DNA of 64,000 nucleotides from Lenzites betulinus. Its lineage: Eukaryota; Basidiomycota; Agaricomycetes; Polyporales; Polyporaceae. The stretch spans positions 124,001 through 188,000 of the forward strand of contig JABYQU010000049.1 in the NCBI GenBank assembly GCA_022264855.1. The letters are read 5' to 3'. The position numbers and the translations under genes were made by a program. Positions 48,012 to 58,714 of the stretch are shown here, piece by piece (position 1 is the first letter of the stretch; each line of letters starts with the position of its first letter). The notes beneath the pieces were generated by a model, which was given only the letters and a program-made list of their open reading frames with translations, was not told where the DNA came from and ran no database searches.

Positions 48012-48034
48012 AAAAAAAAAAAAAAAAAAAAAAA
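48012..48034 (+). other. Poly-A tail of the LINE
   Basis: Run of 23 A directly before the right target-site duplication, marking the 3' end of the retrotransposon on the plus strand. Confidence 0.92.
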
Positions 48035-48049
48035 GAATCCCGGCATTCG
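48035..48049. repeat. Right target-site duplication of the LINE
   Basis: GAATCCCGGCATTCG, identical to 35576-35590. The bases after it (48050-48096) continue the interrupted host sequence and match 34566-34605 in reverse complement. Confidence 0.9.
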
Positions 48050-48096
48050 AAGCCGATGCTGTAAACTTAAAATCCGGCGCTTCACCCAGTGACAGC

Positions 48097-48776
48097 AGCC
48101 GCTGGGCGCGAGTCGTTCGCTCCGGGCGAGTGTTCGGGCGGATGCGGCGCGAGGGCGTGGCTCGGGCGAATGCTCGCGGAGTCCAAAGATGATGTGCGTG
48201 GGAGCCGCCCGCGAGCGCCCAACGAGCGCCTGCGTCCTCGGGAGGGCGTCCGAGGGCGACGGATGCGGTATGTGGGGGCACCGGCGGGGCAAGGGCGCGT
48301 ATAGACGTGGTCACGAAGGCGGTGGGCAGAAATAGCGGCGGCGAGAAAAAGAAGGGCCGGACGCCTTGGCCTGGGACCGCGAAGCAGACAGCCCAGGCCT
48401 GTTCTCTTCTTCGAGGGCACGGTCGTCGGTCATGCCAGTGTACACCCAGGCTAGGACGGACTCGCGGCAGGACACGCTGCAATGCACACGCGTGGGAAGA
48501 CGGAATGTGTCGGAGGGAGTCGGGACGGGCGCCAAACGCTAAATGGGCCGCTGGGTGATGGCCGTGGGTCGAAGGCGATAAGATCCGGATCTGGGCGTCG
48601 TAATGGGCAGGACCCTGTAAGGTCAAGCCGGCGGGCCCGGACTGGCGGTGTGGGAGCGATCTGAGATGCGCATCGGGCCACGTGGGGGGGATCAGAGGAG
48701 GGAAGGGACGTCTTAAGGCGACCGCCGCCCCAGCGCTTCCCTCCTTCATCTCTCCCATCATCCCCTCCCCCGCCGC
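48097..48776. other. Region upstream of the Tup1-like gene
   Basis: GC-rich, with long overlapping frames on both strands but no family motif. The pyrimidine-rich stretch at 48728-48776 directly precedes the start codon and is probably the 5' leader of the Tup1-like gene. Confidence 0.45.
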
Positions 48777-51700
48777 ATGTCCTCCCAAATATACAACGTA
48801 CGTCCCCCCTCGCCTCCCCCGCCCCGCCCCCCGCTCACCCGCACACAGCACAAACACCTACAGCCCACAGGCGCGGCGACTCAGGGCCAGCCCCACCAGG
48901 CCCCCATGATCTCCCGCCTCGACCACGCCTTCGACTCCATCCGCGCAGAGTTCGAGGGCCTCCAGGCAGAGGTCATCGCCCTCCGTGCCCAGCGCGACGA
49001 CTACGAGAACAAAGGTGCGTTAACATTCCTCCACTCACACTTGCACAATCAAACAAACACCCAAACGCCGCCACCAGTCACCAGCCAGGTCAACGAGCTC
49101 AACATCATCCGCCAGTCGCTCTACGACCTCGAGACCCAGCACGGAAAAATTCGCTCGCAGTACGAGGATGAGGTCCGCGCCCTCAAGGCCGAGCTCGACT
49201 CCTACAAGCGGAGAGGCCAGGAGCCCCTCGGCCTCGCCTCCCTCGGTCGTGATCGCGACCGCGACATCGTCGCCCGCGAACGCGAACGCGAACTTGCGCT
49301 TGCACGCGATCGTGAGCTCCGCGAACGCGAGGCGAGGGAACGGGACGCACGTGAGCGAGACCGCGACCGTGACCGAGACGTCGTGATGGCTCCCGCCGGC
49401 TCGAGTCGCGGTGACGCACACGGCCGTGAAGCACTTGGCCTCGGCAGGCCTCCAATCAACGCCCCTGGGGGCCCCCCTCCAGGTCCCGGCGGAGAGCCCC
49501 TCGGTCCCCTAGCCCTGACACCTCACGCAGGCCCCGTCGGTCTGGGTGTTGGCGCCGGTCCTGGAGGCGGCGGAGGATACGGAGATCCATTCTATCGTGA
49601 ACGCGAACGGGAGCGAGACAGGGAACGGGATCGAGAGCGGGAGCGGAACGTGTTGGATCGTGACCTCACGCGAGAAAGAGACCGGGAGCGGGAGAGGGAC
49701 CGTGATGGGCGGGACGTGAAGAGGATTAAGACGGAGAGGATGAAGTCGGATCGTCAAGGTGTGTAATTTTCTGGCATGTTTTGGCGCCTCCACATTCTCA
49801 ACGGACCCGGACCCCTCTTCTGCCCCTCGCCCGTCCTCGCCTGACCTGCCCTGCGTCCTTCGCCCTCCCGCCCACAAAACGCCGCCATTGCTGCCCGCCC
49901 CGCACGATCCACGCACAGACCAATTCTCACCCTCCATGGGCGCGCAGCTCCCTCCTTCTCATCTTCCCACTCCCCACCACCTCCACCAATCCATCTCTCT
50001 CGGGCCGGCAGCACCCCTCCCGCCTCCCCCCTCCTCCAACGGCGCGCCTCCGACACCCTCGGGGCAGCCCAACTCCGTCGCGCAGGCAACACCAAAACTG
50101 CCGCCAACGCCGAGCGCAGGAGGGCCGCCATACACAAACGGGCCGGGTGGGCCGGGACAAGGACCAGGCGGGCCAGGACAGCCAGGACCAGGGCAAGAGG
50201 GCGCAAACGGGGCTGCGGGTGAGTGGTGACGCGTCCAACGCGCCCGTATTCCGCATCTCTATCGTGTGCCATCGTCATCCGCGTACTGACGAACCCCCGC
50301 GTGCGCGTGTGCGTGCTTCTCCGCGCCGCGTGCCCTGCAGGCCCGCAACCATACCCGCCCACGCCCACCGCGGGATCCTCCGCAGCCGCCGAGGGGGGTG
50401 CCGGCCCGGTCGCCACGCTCCCGCCGCCGCCGCAGGGCGCGTCGTCGTCGAACCCCATCCCGCCGATGCCGGTCGACCTGAGCATGGACCCGCACGGCGT
50501 GCCGCCGGACCTCAAGAAGGAGGGCCCGGACTGGTTCGCGATCTTCACGCCCGCGGGCGGCGAGGGCCGCGACGGGCAGAAGAAGCGCGCGCTCGACGTG
50601 CAGCTGGTGCACACGCTCATGCACGAGAGGTACGTCATCAATGCTGCTTGGCGAAGCATGGTGGGCTGGGCTGGGCTAACGAATAGACAGCGTGGTGTGC
50701 TGCGTGCGCTTCTCCGCGGACGGCAAGTACCTCGCGACGGGCTGCAATAGGACGGCGCAGATCTACGACACGAAGACGGGCCAAAAGACATGGTGCGCCC
50801 GCTTCCCTTGTGGCGGCTCGCGGAAGAATGCTGATAGATTGCATGCCTCAGCGTGCTGGTGGACGAGCAGGCGAGCAAGACGGGCGACCTGTACATCCGC
50901 AGCGTGTGCTTCAGCCCGGACGGCAAGTTCCTCGCGACAGGCGCCGAAGACAAGCAGATCCGCGTACGTCCGTCCCGTGTCGCTAATACGCGCGTTCATT
51001 GATGTACCGCTGCGCAGATCTGGGACATCGCGAGCAAGCGCATCCGCACGGTGTTCGAGGGGCACCAGCAGGAGATCTACTCGCTCGACTTCTCGCGCGA
51101 CGGCCGCCTGATCGTGTCTGGCTCGGGCGACCGCACCGCGCGCATCTGGGACATGAACGACGGGCGGATCGACAAAGTCTGTGCGTACCCCCTCCTCTCT
51201 CCCTCCCTCTCCCTCTTCCCCCCTCTCCCTCCCTGCGCACAACCCCACTAACACCCCCTCCCACCTATAGTGAACATCCCTGAGCCGGAGAACGTCGACG
51301 CCGGCGTGACCTCCGTCTGCATCTCGCCCGACGGCCGCCTCGTCGCCGCCGGCTCGCTCGACACCGTCGTGCGCATCTGGGACGTGCAGACCGGGCAGCT
51401 CGTCGAGCGCCTGCGCGGGCACCGCGACTCCGTGTACAGCGTCGCCTTCACGCCCGACGGGCTCGGGCTCGTCTCCGGCTCGCTCGACAAGACGCTCAAG
51501 TACTGGGACGTGCGCCCCATCCTCCGGCGCGACGCCTCCTCCTCCTCCTCCGCGCGACTCACCCCGGGGGGCGCGGGCGCGGGGGCAGGGGGGAAAGGGG
51601 AGGGCGCGGGCGAGAAGGGGAGCCAGTGCACGAAGAACTTCACGGGGCACAAGGACTACGTGCTGAGCGTGGCGGTGTCGCATGACGGGAAGTGGGTCGT

Positions 51701-52326
51701 GTCGGGCTCGAAGGACCGCGGGGTGCAGTTCTGGGACGCGAACTCGGCGATGGCGCAGTGCATGCTGCAGGGGCATAAGAACTCGGGTGCGTGTCTTCTC
51801 TCTGTTTTCGTTTTTGCTCTCCTCTTCCTCGATTCCTCCCCCTACCTTCTCGTCCTCTCTCACTTGCACCCCCATCGCCCCCTCCTTTCTCCCCCCTCAC
51901 ATCGTCGCTCCCCTCCCCCATCTACCCACCCACCATTTGTCATTCGTCATCCCCGATCCCCACGATCGCGCAGCGACGCGCGGGGTTTATATCTCCCCCG
52001 TGCCTCGCTTGTCGTCGGGGCGGCCGGCCTCGGCCCTCGCCTCGCTACTCCCCTTCCCGCTACTCCCCGCTACTAATAGTACTCCGGACAAGTGGACAAG
52101 TGGACCGACGCTGATCTGGATCTTGCCCCTCATCTAGTGATCTCGATCGATCTGAGCCCGGCCGGGAACGTGCTCGCGACGGGCAGTGGGGACTGGCAGG
52201 CGCGAATATGTGCGTGTTTCTTTGCTCTTTCTCGCCCTCACCCTCCTCGACATACCGCGTATCGTCGCATCGTCCGCGTGTGTGTTCATGCTAACACTCT
52301 CGACAGGGACGTACACGACGCTCTAA
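48777..52326 (+). CDS. tup1: Tup1-type WD40 transcriptional co-repressor
   Basis: Partner of Ssn6/Cyc8 in global gene repression. ATG at 48777; a likely short intron (48798-48849) gives the start MSSQIYNHKHLQ. The N-terminal tetramerisation coiled coil follows: [20 protein letters not shown], then after an intron [21 protein letters not shown] long mixed-charge Arg/Glu/Asp repeat tract comes next, then a Pro/Gly-rich linker. The linker to the propeller has [22 protein letters not shown] repeats: [120 protein letters not shown] and [20 protein letters not shown]. The last exon joins as ARIWTYTTL with stop at 52324-52326, matching the ARIWKY ending of known Tup1. A low-complexity Ser/Gly insert lies between WD5 and WD6. 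About 10 exons. Confidence 0.94.
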
Positions 52327-53245
52327 GCAGCGTCTGCGCTCTTCTCCTTTCCCTTCTCCTCCGCCTCCTTCGCTCGCCGCCTGTGTCCTTCCTCGCTTGT
52401 ATATATATATTCTCCTCGCTGAGTGCCCACGCTTTCGCTGTTGTTCACGCCTGCCTTCCGCCTGCCTGTCACGCACACCCGCATCCTCCCTCTGCCACCC
52501 ACTCATCTACACCCCGCACCCCCGCACCCACCTCATCTACAACACTCCCCTCGTCCTCGCACCCGTTTCACGAGACTCCGCCCCAGACCTCGCCCCGCCT
52601 CACGACCCCGACCCCTGCGCATCTGCCCCGCCCCGCCCGCCCGCCCGTCCAATGCCCGCCACTGTCTATACATGCCGCGCCCCGCGTGCCGTCTACACTG
52701 TGCGATATCCGAGTCGTCTTTATTCCCCCCGCCCCCTGCCTTCTCCCCTCTTTCCCGCTCACCGCCTCCATCCCCGGGCACTCGTCCCTCGTGCGCGCCC
52801 CGAACTGAACCGCCTTCTCACCCTTACCCTTACGTACGTACCCGCCCGTGTGGTCTTGTCGATGTGTCGATGTGCCTGTGCCCTTCCCTGTGTGTCTGTG
52901 TCTGTGTTATGTAAACTGTCTAATGCGTCTCGGATGGGTTGGTGTGCGTCGGGTTCGGGAAAGCTTCCGTCGTTAAGTGAGGATGAGTGAGCGCGCATGT
53001 GCATTAGTATAGAGTAAGTAGGTGAAGATAGTGTCTGTGTCCGTGTCAGTGTCCGTGTCCCATGTCTACATAAGCGGTATGTACAGGAAGTCCCGAGTGG
53101 ATGTACGACGTCCATGTCGTCCTAAGTAACGCGCAGCTCCGGACGATATGTAATGTATTATATAAGTCCGTCAGCGCAAGGACAACGATCCCCCCAGCCC
53201 ACCACCGCCGCCGCCGTTCTCAGCAAACCCCGAGCTTAATCCCGC
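52327..53245. other. Region between the Tup1-like gene and the next gene
   Basis: 3' flank of the Tup1-like gene. It is pyrimidine-rich on the plus strand (52330-52800). Open frames here are low-complexity and lack motifs. A run of GTGTCTGTGTC/CGTGTC-type short repeats lies at about 52890-52915 and 53030-53065. Confidence 0.4.
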
Positions 53246-53781
53246 TCACGGCGCGACCCACGTCGGGAGCGCAATCTCGCCAAACGTGCGCCCCATGTGC
53301 GCGTGCACTGCCCGGAGGCGCGCCTCTGCGCGCGCCACGTTTGCCAGCACGGCTGCGGCGGTGGGGTCTGCGTCCGCGTCCATGCCCGCGTCTGCGTTTG
53401 CGGGGTGTCCCGCGCTGGGCTCAGGATGGGGCGGCGCGTTCGAGGGGGAGGGCGAGGAGGTGGTGTCCATCGCCGTGGGGTGTAGCACCATACCGCCCTC
53501 AATCGATTCCTAGTAAACCAGAGGAAATTAGATTCGTTCGCGACTCCAGACATGACGAGGTTTGTGCTGACGGGATGAGGGTGCCCCGAGCCAGACGCAT
53601 CCTCTGCGCCGGCTCGTGCCACGTCCACAGGATTCGTGGACGTTTCTGGCGCTACGACCGCATGAGATAGGGCCTGTTGCGCGGCACGCTGCTCCTGCAG
53701 ATGCTTCTTCTTGCGCGCGGGGTGCGCATGCAGGCCCAGGTTCGCGATGGCCACCCGGGCCTTGCGCGACCGTCTCGGCAT
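53246..53781 (-). CDS. Small basic protein, unknown (may extend 5')
   Basis: From an ATG at 53779-53781, exon 1 runs to 53572 and joins after a 62-base GT-AG intron (53510-53571) to 53509-53246, both phase 0, giving about 157 residues. The N-terminus is strongly basic (MPRRSRKARVAIANLGLHAH, then PARKKKHLQEQRAAQQALSH), which suggests nucleic-acid binding or nuclear location. The C-terminus is Pro/Ala-rich and ends HMGRTFGEIALPTWVAP. The frame is open upstream to 53979 (LNKLSLEFDRDSHLQCILDP) without an ATG, so an earlier exon is possible. No family recognised. Confidence 0.5.
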
Positions 53782-54633
53782 GCGGGGGAGTGTGCACGCG
53801 GTGCGGCGAAGATCTGCGGGGGTGGACTTGGACTCGCCAATGGGTTGGTTCGGGTCAAGTATGCACTGCAGGTGGGAGTCTCTGTCAAACTCAAGAGAGA
53901 GTTTGTTGAGTGTCACTCGAGCAAGTGCCGAGCCACCTGGACTTGGTAACCTGAGCGGGCGTCTGAGAAGCACCGCCACAGGCTGCGACTCTCAGTTGCG
54001 ACTCCGGCGACGGCGGCGTTGGCACGACTTGTCTGGCTCATGGCATCTCTTACTGTAGCTTCGCCAGCCAGTACTCGCTTTTACACATGAAATGTACCTC
54101 CGGCACGCACCGAAGAGCATCTGAGGTTCCCCGGACAGTAAGATCATCCACCTCGTGCGGACGAAAAGTTGCTAGTTAAGAGGCGCCTGACATAACTTCC
54201 GCACGCATCTTCGTGTCAACGTCGTGGGCGTGGCGTCAGAAATGAAGGCAAATCGAAGGTAGAAGCCGGTGTACGTCGCGCCGGCCTTCACAATAGAGAC
54301 GCGACTCCTCAAGCTACATAGCTACATCTTCCATGCGCAGATGACGTCGAAGCTGTACGAAATCGCGGTCACGTCATTGGCTGCTGAGCACACTCGTCCG
54401 GCGACATGGCTGGAGAGCGGCGGCGGCACATCCCTGGTCCCTCGACGCTTCTGAGCCTATGCCAATGCTGGCTGTTATAACTACTATCAGTGGCGGAGTC
54501 GCCGGCGGATACAACATTTCCATTCACACCTCCAAGATTTACATCGTACATGAGACGCGTACGACCTTTCTGATCATACAACTCCAAACTTCCACGGCAC
54601 GTCCTCTGTGCAGACTCTCCGGGCCAACCTCGC
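53782..54633. other. Intergenic region
   Basis: May contain a 5' exon of the small basic protein (to 53979). Otherwise no gene or repeat was recognised; the right part is the 3' flank of the adenylate-forming enzyme. Confidence 0.35.
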
Positions 54634-56702
54634 TCACATGGCGATGCGGTCCAAGACCTCGGAAAACATCTCCTCGGTCGCCGCGCGCCTGCGATGAATA
54701 AGTAGCCATTCAAGCAGAGCGGATACATTACAGTCAAGACACTCACCGAATGTTGCCCTTCTCCTGTAGACGACGAAGAACGTCAGCAAACTATCAAATG
54801 CCACCAGGTGCGACTTACCTTCGTGCGGGGCAGGACACCCTTCTCGACGACGATAATCCGCTCGGGGTGCTCCACACGCTCATGCGGGAACACTCTCTTG
54901 TTGAACTCACCAGCGCGCTGCACGATGGTTTCCGCGATCCTCTGCCGCTTCTCGTCGTCCAAGTCGCCCTCCGCAGCTTCGACAGCCAAACACGCATGCT
55001 GCCGCCCAGACCCAATCACGACAACGTCATGAACAAGGTCCGGGCCAAGCGCGCGCATGCCGTCCTCAATGGTCCTACATGCGCAAAAGCCAAATCAACG
55101 ACAGCCCTCAACGCCAACCAAACCGCCCGACCCACTTCGTATCGCAGAACCCAATCACGATCTTGATCCAGTCGTTCGCGCGCCCGCGGTACACCCACCC
55201 GTCCTCCACCTTCTCGAACAGGTCGTTCGTGTGGTAGAACCCGTCCGGCGCGCAGAACTCCGCGGGCGGGCAGTCGGCCGCGCCGGCGGGCACGACGAGC
55301 TCGTACAGCTGCAGGCCCGATGCGCCCTTGTCCTGGTCGCTGTGCGGGATGAAGACGGACGTGGTGCCCTTGATGGGGCGCAGGAGGCGCGAGGACGCGT
55401 CTGAACCGAGCCTCGATCGCATCATCGGTCCTGCAGAACGCGTTCGTGAGCCTGAGAGACAAGAAGGGGGAATTCAGCGCGGAAACGCACCGGTCTCCGT
55501 CGTGCCGTACGACGTCTACAAGCCGTCAAAAGCTGCTTACTCAGTGAGCATGTCCTGTACGCACCATGATCCGGACCCCGTTCGCGTACGCCCACTCCTC
55601 ATCTTCCTTGTTCAGCGCAACGCCGGTGTGGCACACCTGATTCAGCCCAAGGAGCGCGTCCTTCACCGCGGGATCTTTCTGCGCCGCGCGGATGAGCGTC
55701 GACAGGAACGGCGCATAGAGCACGAGGATCGTGAGCTTGCACAAGTTCGCAAGCCCCACGAACTCCGGCGGCGGGATCGCCATCCCCGACGACTGCGCCA
55801 CGCACTGTCCAATCGAGATCGCCCCAATAAAACCTACAATCCCAATCCCACACAACCACCACACCGCTCAGCAATGACCCACACACAACACCACCACCAC
55901 ACCGCGTACTCACAGTGAAACGAGCCAATATGCGCAAGGCTCCCCAGCGTATTAATCACGCCCTGCTGGCCCGTCTCGAGCGGGTACTGCACGTTCAGAA
56001 ACTTCGCCGTGAGCACCGCGCGCAGCATCCGGAACGTGTTCGGGATGATCTTCGGCAGCGCGCCCGTCGTCCCCGACGAGTGGAACAGCGCCGCGAGGTC
56101 GTCGAGCGCGACCGGCGCGACGTCCCGGAACACCAGCCGCTCGCCCGTCGCGCCCTCTTCCTCCTTCGCAGCGGCGGCAACGAGGCGCGCGAGATCGTCG
56201 AGCTCGAGCGACGGGAAGTGCGGGACGGGGAGCGGATCGATGGCCGCGATGCGCTCTTCGAAGGTCGCCGCGTCGAACACGAGCGCCTTCCCCCCGCTCT
56301 TGGCGAGCAGGCTGAAGATGAGGCCGACGTTGTCGAAGTGGCCGCTGAAGAACTGCGGGGTGTAGCCGAGGGACGACACCGCGATCGTGTTCACCAGGTC
56401 CGTCAGCTTGCGCCCCGTGAGCCTGTGTTCGCCAAGTGAGGTCCCTGCAGAAACTTCCAACTTGTAGGAGGAACGCACCAGAAGCCGACGACGGAGAGCG
56501 GCGCGAGGTCCAGCGGCGCGAGGACGGCCTTCCAGTGCGCCTGCGCGACCGCGAGGTACGCCTCCAGCTCGCGGTACGTGACTGTCCCCCAGGCGTCGTC
56601 TCGCCCGAGGTACGGCCTGAACGCGGGCGCGTCCGGGCACTTCTGGAACGACGGGATCACGAGGGACAGGTAGTGGTTCTCTCTGGTGCGCTCGCCTGCC
56701 AT
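54634..56702 (-). CDS. Adenylate-forming enzyme (AMP-dependent acyl synthetase/NRPS-like A domain)
   Basis: Activates a carboxylic acid with ATP to an acyl-adenylate. ATG at 56700-56702. Exon 1 (ENHYLSLVIPSFQKCPDAPA, TYRELEAYL) joins by a 60-base intron to WLTGRKLTDLVNT. Core motifs: FHSSGTTGALPKIIPNT (A3, ATP-binding loop), QVCHTGVALNKEDEEWA, SGLQLYELV, DGFYHTNDLFEKVEDGWVYR and GRANDWIKIV (A7-A8). After TIEDGMRALGPDLVHDVVVI the C-terminal lobe ends with the A10-type lysine region GVLPRTKEKGNIRR and the final exon EEMFSEVLDRIAM, stop at 54634-54636. About 570 residues: the A domain is complete, and no carrier or reductase domain follows. Resembles stand-alone relatives of fungal NRPS-like adenylate-forming reductases. 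Substrate unknown. About seven exons. Confidence 0.88.
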
Positions 56703-57218
56703 AGTAGCTATACGCTTGAGCTTGAGCTTGAGGTCCGGGTGGGAACTTGAATGAGGACGGACAGACGATGTCGAGGAAATTGAAGAGCGATGCGCGGTGC
56801 GTGCTATATATGTGAGACCTGGGCGCGGCGCTCCCAAACTCAGAGACTGGATAAAGGGAAGACCACGACTAGTACTCCACCAAAGAAGCGAGGATGCGCG
56901 CGGGCAGTGCGAGCGCTGTGCGATGGGGGGCGTACAACCTGAGCGAAACCAAGGCCTCATCACAAGTATATATCGCTCATCGCAGGCTATTAGTATAAAT
57001 ACTGCACGAGGACAGAGCGTCGCATCTGCAGGGGTCTCAGTCCAGCGTCCGCGATGATGGGCGCGCACCGGTTCGGCGCGCAGAAGGAGGAGCGCACGGC
57101 GGTACCGCGCTGTTTGTTCGCCGAGCCGAAACCACCCTTGATACTTATCACTGAGAGGCGGATCCCGCACGCGTTCGGATAGGATGGAAGTACCAGCCCG
57201 TTTATTATTCCCCTAAAC
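56703..57218. other. Promoter side of the adenylate-forming enzyme
   Basis: Contains a TATATATGTGAG-like AT-rich element around 56805-56815 in an otherwise GC-rich promoter. No gene recognised. Ends at the left target duplication of the hAT-like element. Confidence 0.4.
57211..57218. repeat. Left target-site duplication of the hAT-like element
   Basis: CCCTAAAC, identical to 58369-58376. Confidence 0.88.
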
Positions 57219-58368
57219 CAGTGTTGGCACAGTCAGCATACGTCCGCGGCAGACTCACGGCGACTTGCGGACTGTCGCTTGGCCGACTTGTGGGCGACTC
57301 GAGACTGTAGACTTTCCCACCGTGGATGATTGTAGGGCACGGCTCCTGATTGGTTGAGTAGCAGCACGTGAATATATCCAGAATCTAAGCGCGACAGAGC
57401 GCCTATTTTATCTACCTTGATCGCTCGCCACCGCCTCGACGCTTCGCGCTGCTCTCGATGTTGTCCGCGATGTCTGCCCAGCTTTATACAACGACCAAGC
57501 AGGTGCAAGATCGCTCGAGGCGCTCGTGGTATAGACTACTGTTCTATGATCACCCGGGTTATATAGATCGACTGCCCGAACTAATGAATGATGTTGCCGA
57601 GCTTCTCCTGCATATCCGGGATGAGCATACACGCAGAGGGGTGAAGGCACGCCTCCGTCGTCACTTCGGAGAGCATGTGCAGGCCACGGGGACTGGTGCG
57701 TGGCATAATATAATTTATTCTGCAAATACCATGATACTGAGCTGCTGCTATCTAGTAGATGCTGACGGCGCTATTAGTCCTGGCCCATCTAATGTTCCAC
57801 AAGCTCCTGAGAGCACAGATGCCGGTAATGCATCACGGCGGGCCATGGGCTTCGACGCAATTATTTTTTCGGACATGGAAAGAGCTGACGAAGACTTACC
57901 TGGAGCAGACATTGCATTCCCTTTGGTGCATCACATCACCCTCGACACCCTGTTTGACTTCCAAACGGACTATTGGGGCACACAATCGGCGGCGTCGAGC
58001 ATGCCAACTCTGGACGATGAACTTGCTTTGTGGGAGATTCTCGACATGGATGCCGATGGGGAGGAAGTGCCGGGGGGCGGTGATGAGCAGGGATTCAAAA
58101 TTGACACCTTGGTTGACAGTATTCTCAGTAGCAGCTAGCCCTATTGTGAGAGTATGCACAGAATACGGACGCGTTGACGAGCATCTCACAGAAATACACA
58201 ACGGCGCCTGGTAGGAACGCTCGAGTCTTGCGCGCGGCGCGCGATGGTCCGGGAGGCGCTGCAAAAGTCATCCGGCGTGCGAAAGTCAACCGTCGACTCG
58301 GGCGACTGTCGCCCGAGTCCGGCGGACTGGTCAACTTGGTCAACAGCTTGCGGACTGTGCCAACACTG
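57219..58368. mobile_element. hAT-like element with an internal unknown ORF
   Basis: The ends are CAGTGTTGGCACAGTC at the left and its reverse complement GACTGTGCCAACACTG at the right, flanked by a perfect 8-bp duplication (CCCTAAAC). Starting with CAG, ending with CTG and duplicating 8 bp are hAT hallmarks. Weaker inverted similarity extends about 130 bases inward (blocks AGACTTTCCCACCGTGGATGA and GACTTTCGCACGCCGGATGA). The element is 1150 bp and too short for a hAT transposase, but carries one uninterrupted ORF of 226 codons. Confidence 0.87.
57458..58138 (+). CDS. Unknown 226-aa protein encoded inside the hAT-like element
   Basis: ATG at 57458, single exon to 58138. The first half appears folded: LYTTTKQVQDRSRRSWYRLL, PGYIDRLPELMNDVAELLLH, then IRDEHTRRGVKARLRRHFGE. 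The second half is acidic and disordered (SDMERADEDLP, DMDADGEEVPGGGDEQG) and ends KIDTLVDSILSSS. There is no signal peptide or recognised domain, and the hAT dimerisation motif is absent. The lack of introns contrasts with all host genes in the window. It may be a captured host gene, a transposon accessory protein or a remnant of a transposase N-terminus. Confidence 0.6.
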   Translation: MLSAMSAQLYTTTKQVQDRSRRSWYRLLFYDHPGYIDRLPELMNDVAELLLHIRDEHTRRGVKARLRRHFGEHVQATGTGAWHNIIYSANTMILSCCYLVDADGAISPGPSNVPQAPESTDAGNASRRAMGFDAIIFSDMERADEDLPGADIAFPLVHHITLDTLFDFQTDYWGTQSAASSMPTLDDELALWEILDMDADGEEVPGGGDEQGFKIDTLVDSILSSS

Positions 58369-58376
58369 CCCTAAAC
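58369..58376. repeat. Right target-site duplication of the hAT-like element
   Basis: CCCTAAAC, as at 57211-57218. Confidence 0.88.
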
Positions 58377-58714
58377 GCACGCGTCCCTGGCAGTCGAACT
58401 ATAACCGCAGAATAGACGCCCGACGCGCGCGGGTCCCCCTCCCCCCCAAAAGATAGGACCGAAAGTTTTGACCCGGAAGACAATGCATAGAGAGATGAGA
58501 CGCAGGGACGGTAGGCCAACACCGTCCCTGCCTCTCGCCTCTCCACACACCGGCAGACCCCAACATCGCGCCCGCGCGCATGCATACGCCGCCACATCTC
58601 CAAAGAGATCAAGAAAGTGAGGTAAAAACGCGCGAGGATCGCACACCCAGCGATAATACTTACGTCTCGGCGCGTCGGCGTCCCTCCTTCCTCTTCTTCC
58701 TGATATGATGATCT
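58377..58714. other. Intergenic region
   Basis: Contains a small inverted repeat (AGGGACGGT at 58505-58513 with ACCGTCCCT about 8 bases later) that could form a hairpin. No gene recognised. Confidence 0.35.

Larger units (their letters stand above)
35591..48034 (+). mobile_element. Non-LTR (LINE-type) retrotransposon, full length, carrying a nested DNA element
   Basis: Both ends are fixed by a perfect 15-bp duplication (35576-35590 and 48035-48049) and a 23-base A tail at 48012-48034. Inside, in order: a 5' region of about 0.9 kb, an extra ORF (36506-37444), a Gag-like ORF1 with a CCHC knuckle (38136-40558), and ORF2 with AP-endonuclease, reverse transcriptase, RNase H and a C-terminal zinc motif (41021-47871), then a 141-base 3' UTR. 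An RNase H domain in a fungal LINE points to the Tad1-like group, which is inference. Minus the nested element it is about 10.5 kb, long for a LINE. Frameshifts in ORF1 and ORF2, plus the nested insertion, mean this copy is not active as read. Confidence 0.92.

Noticed and set aside
47601..48857. 418-codon minus-strand frame over the LINE end and the Tup1 leader
   Set aside because: Reads through the poly-A tail as a phenylalanine run and is antisense to ORF2; an artefact of GC-rich DNA.
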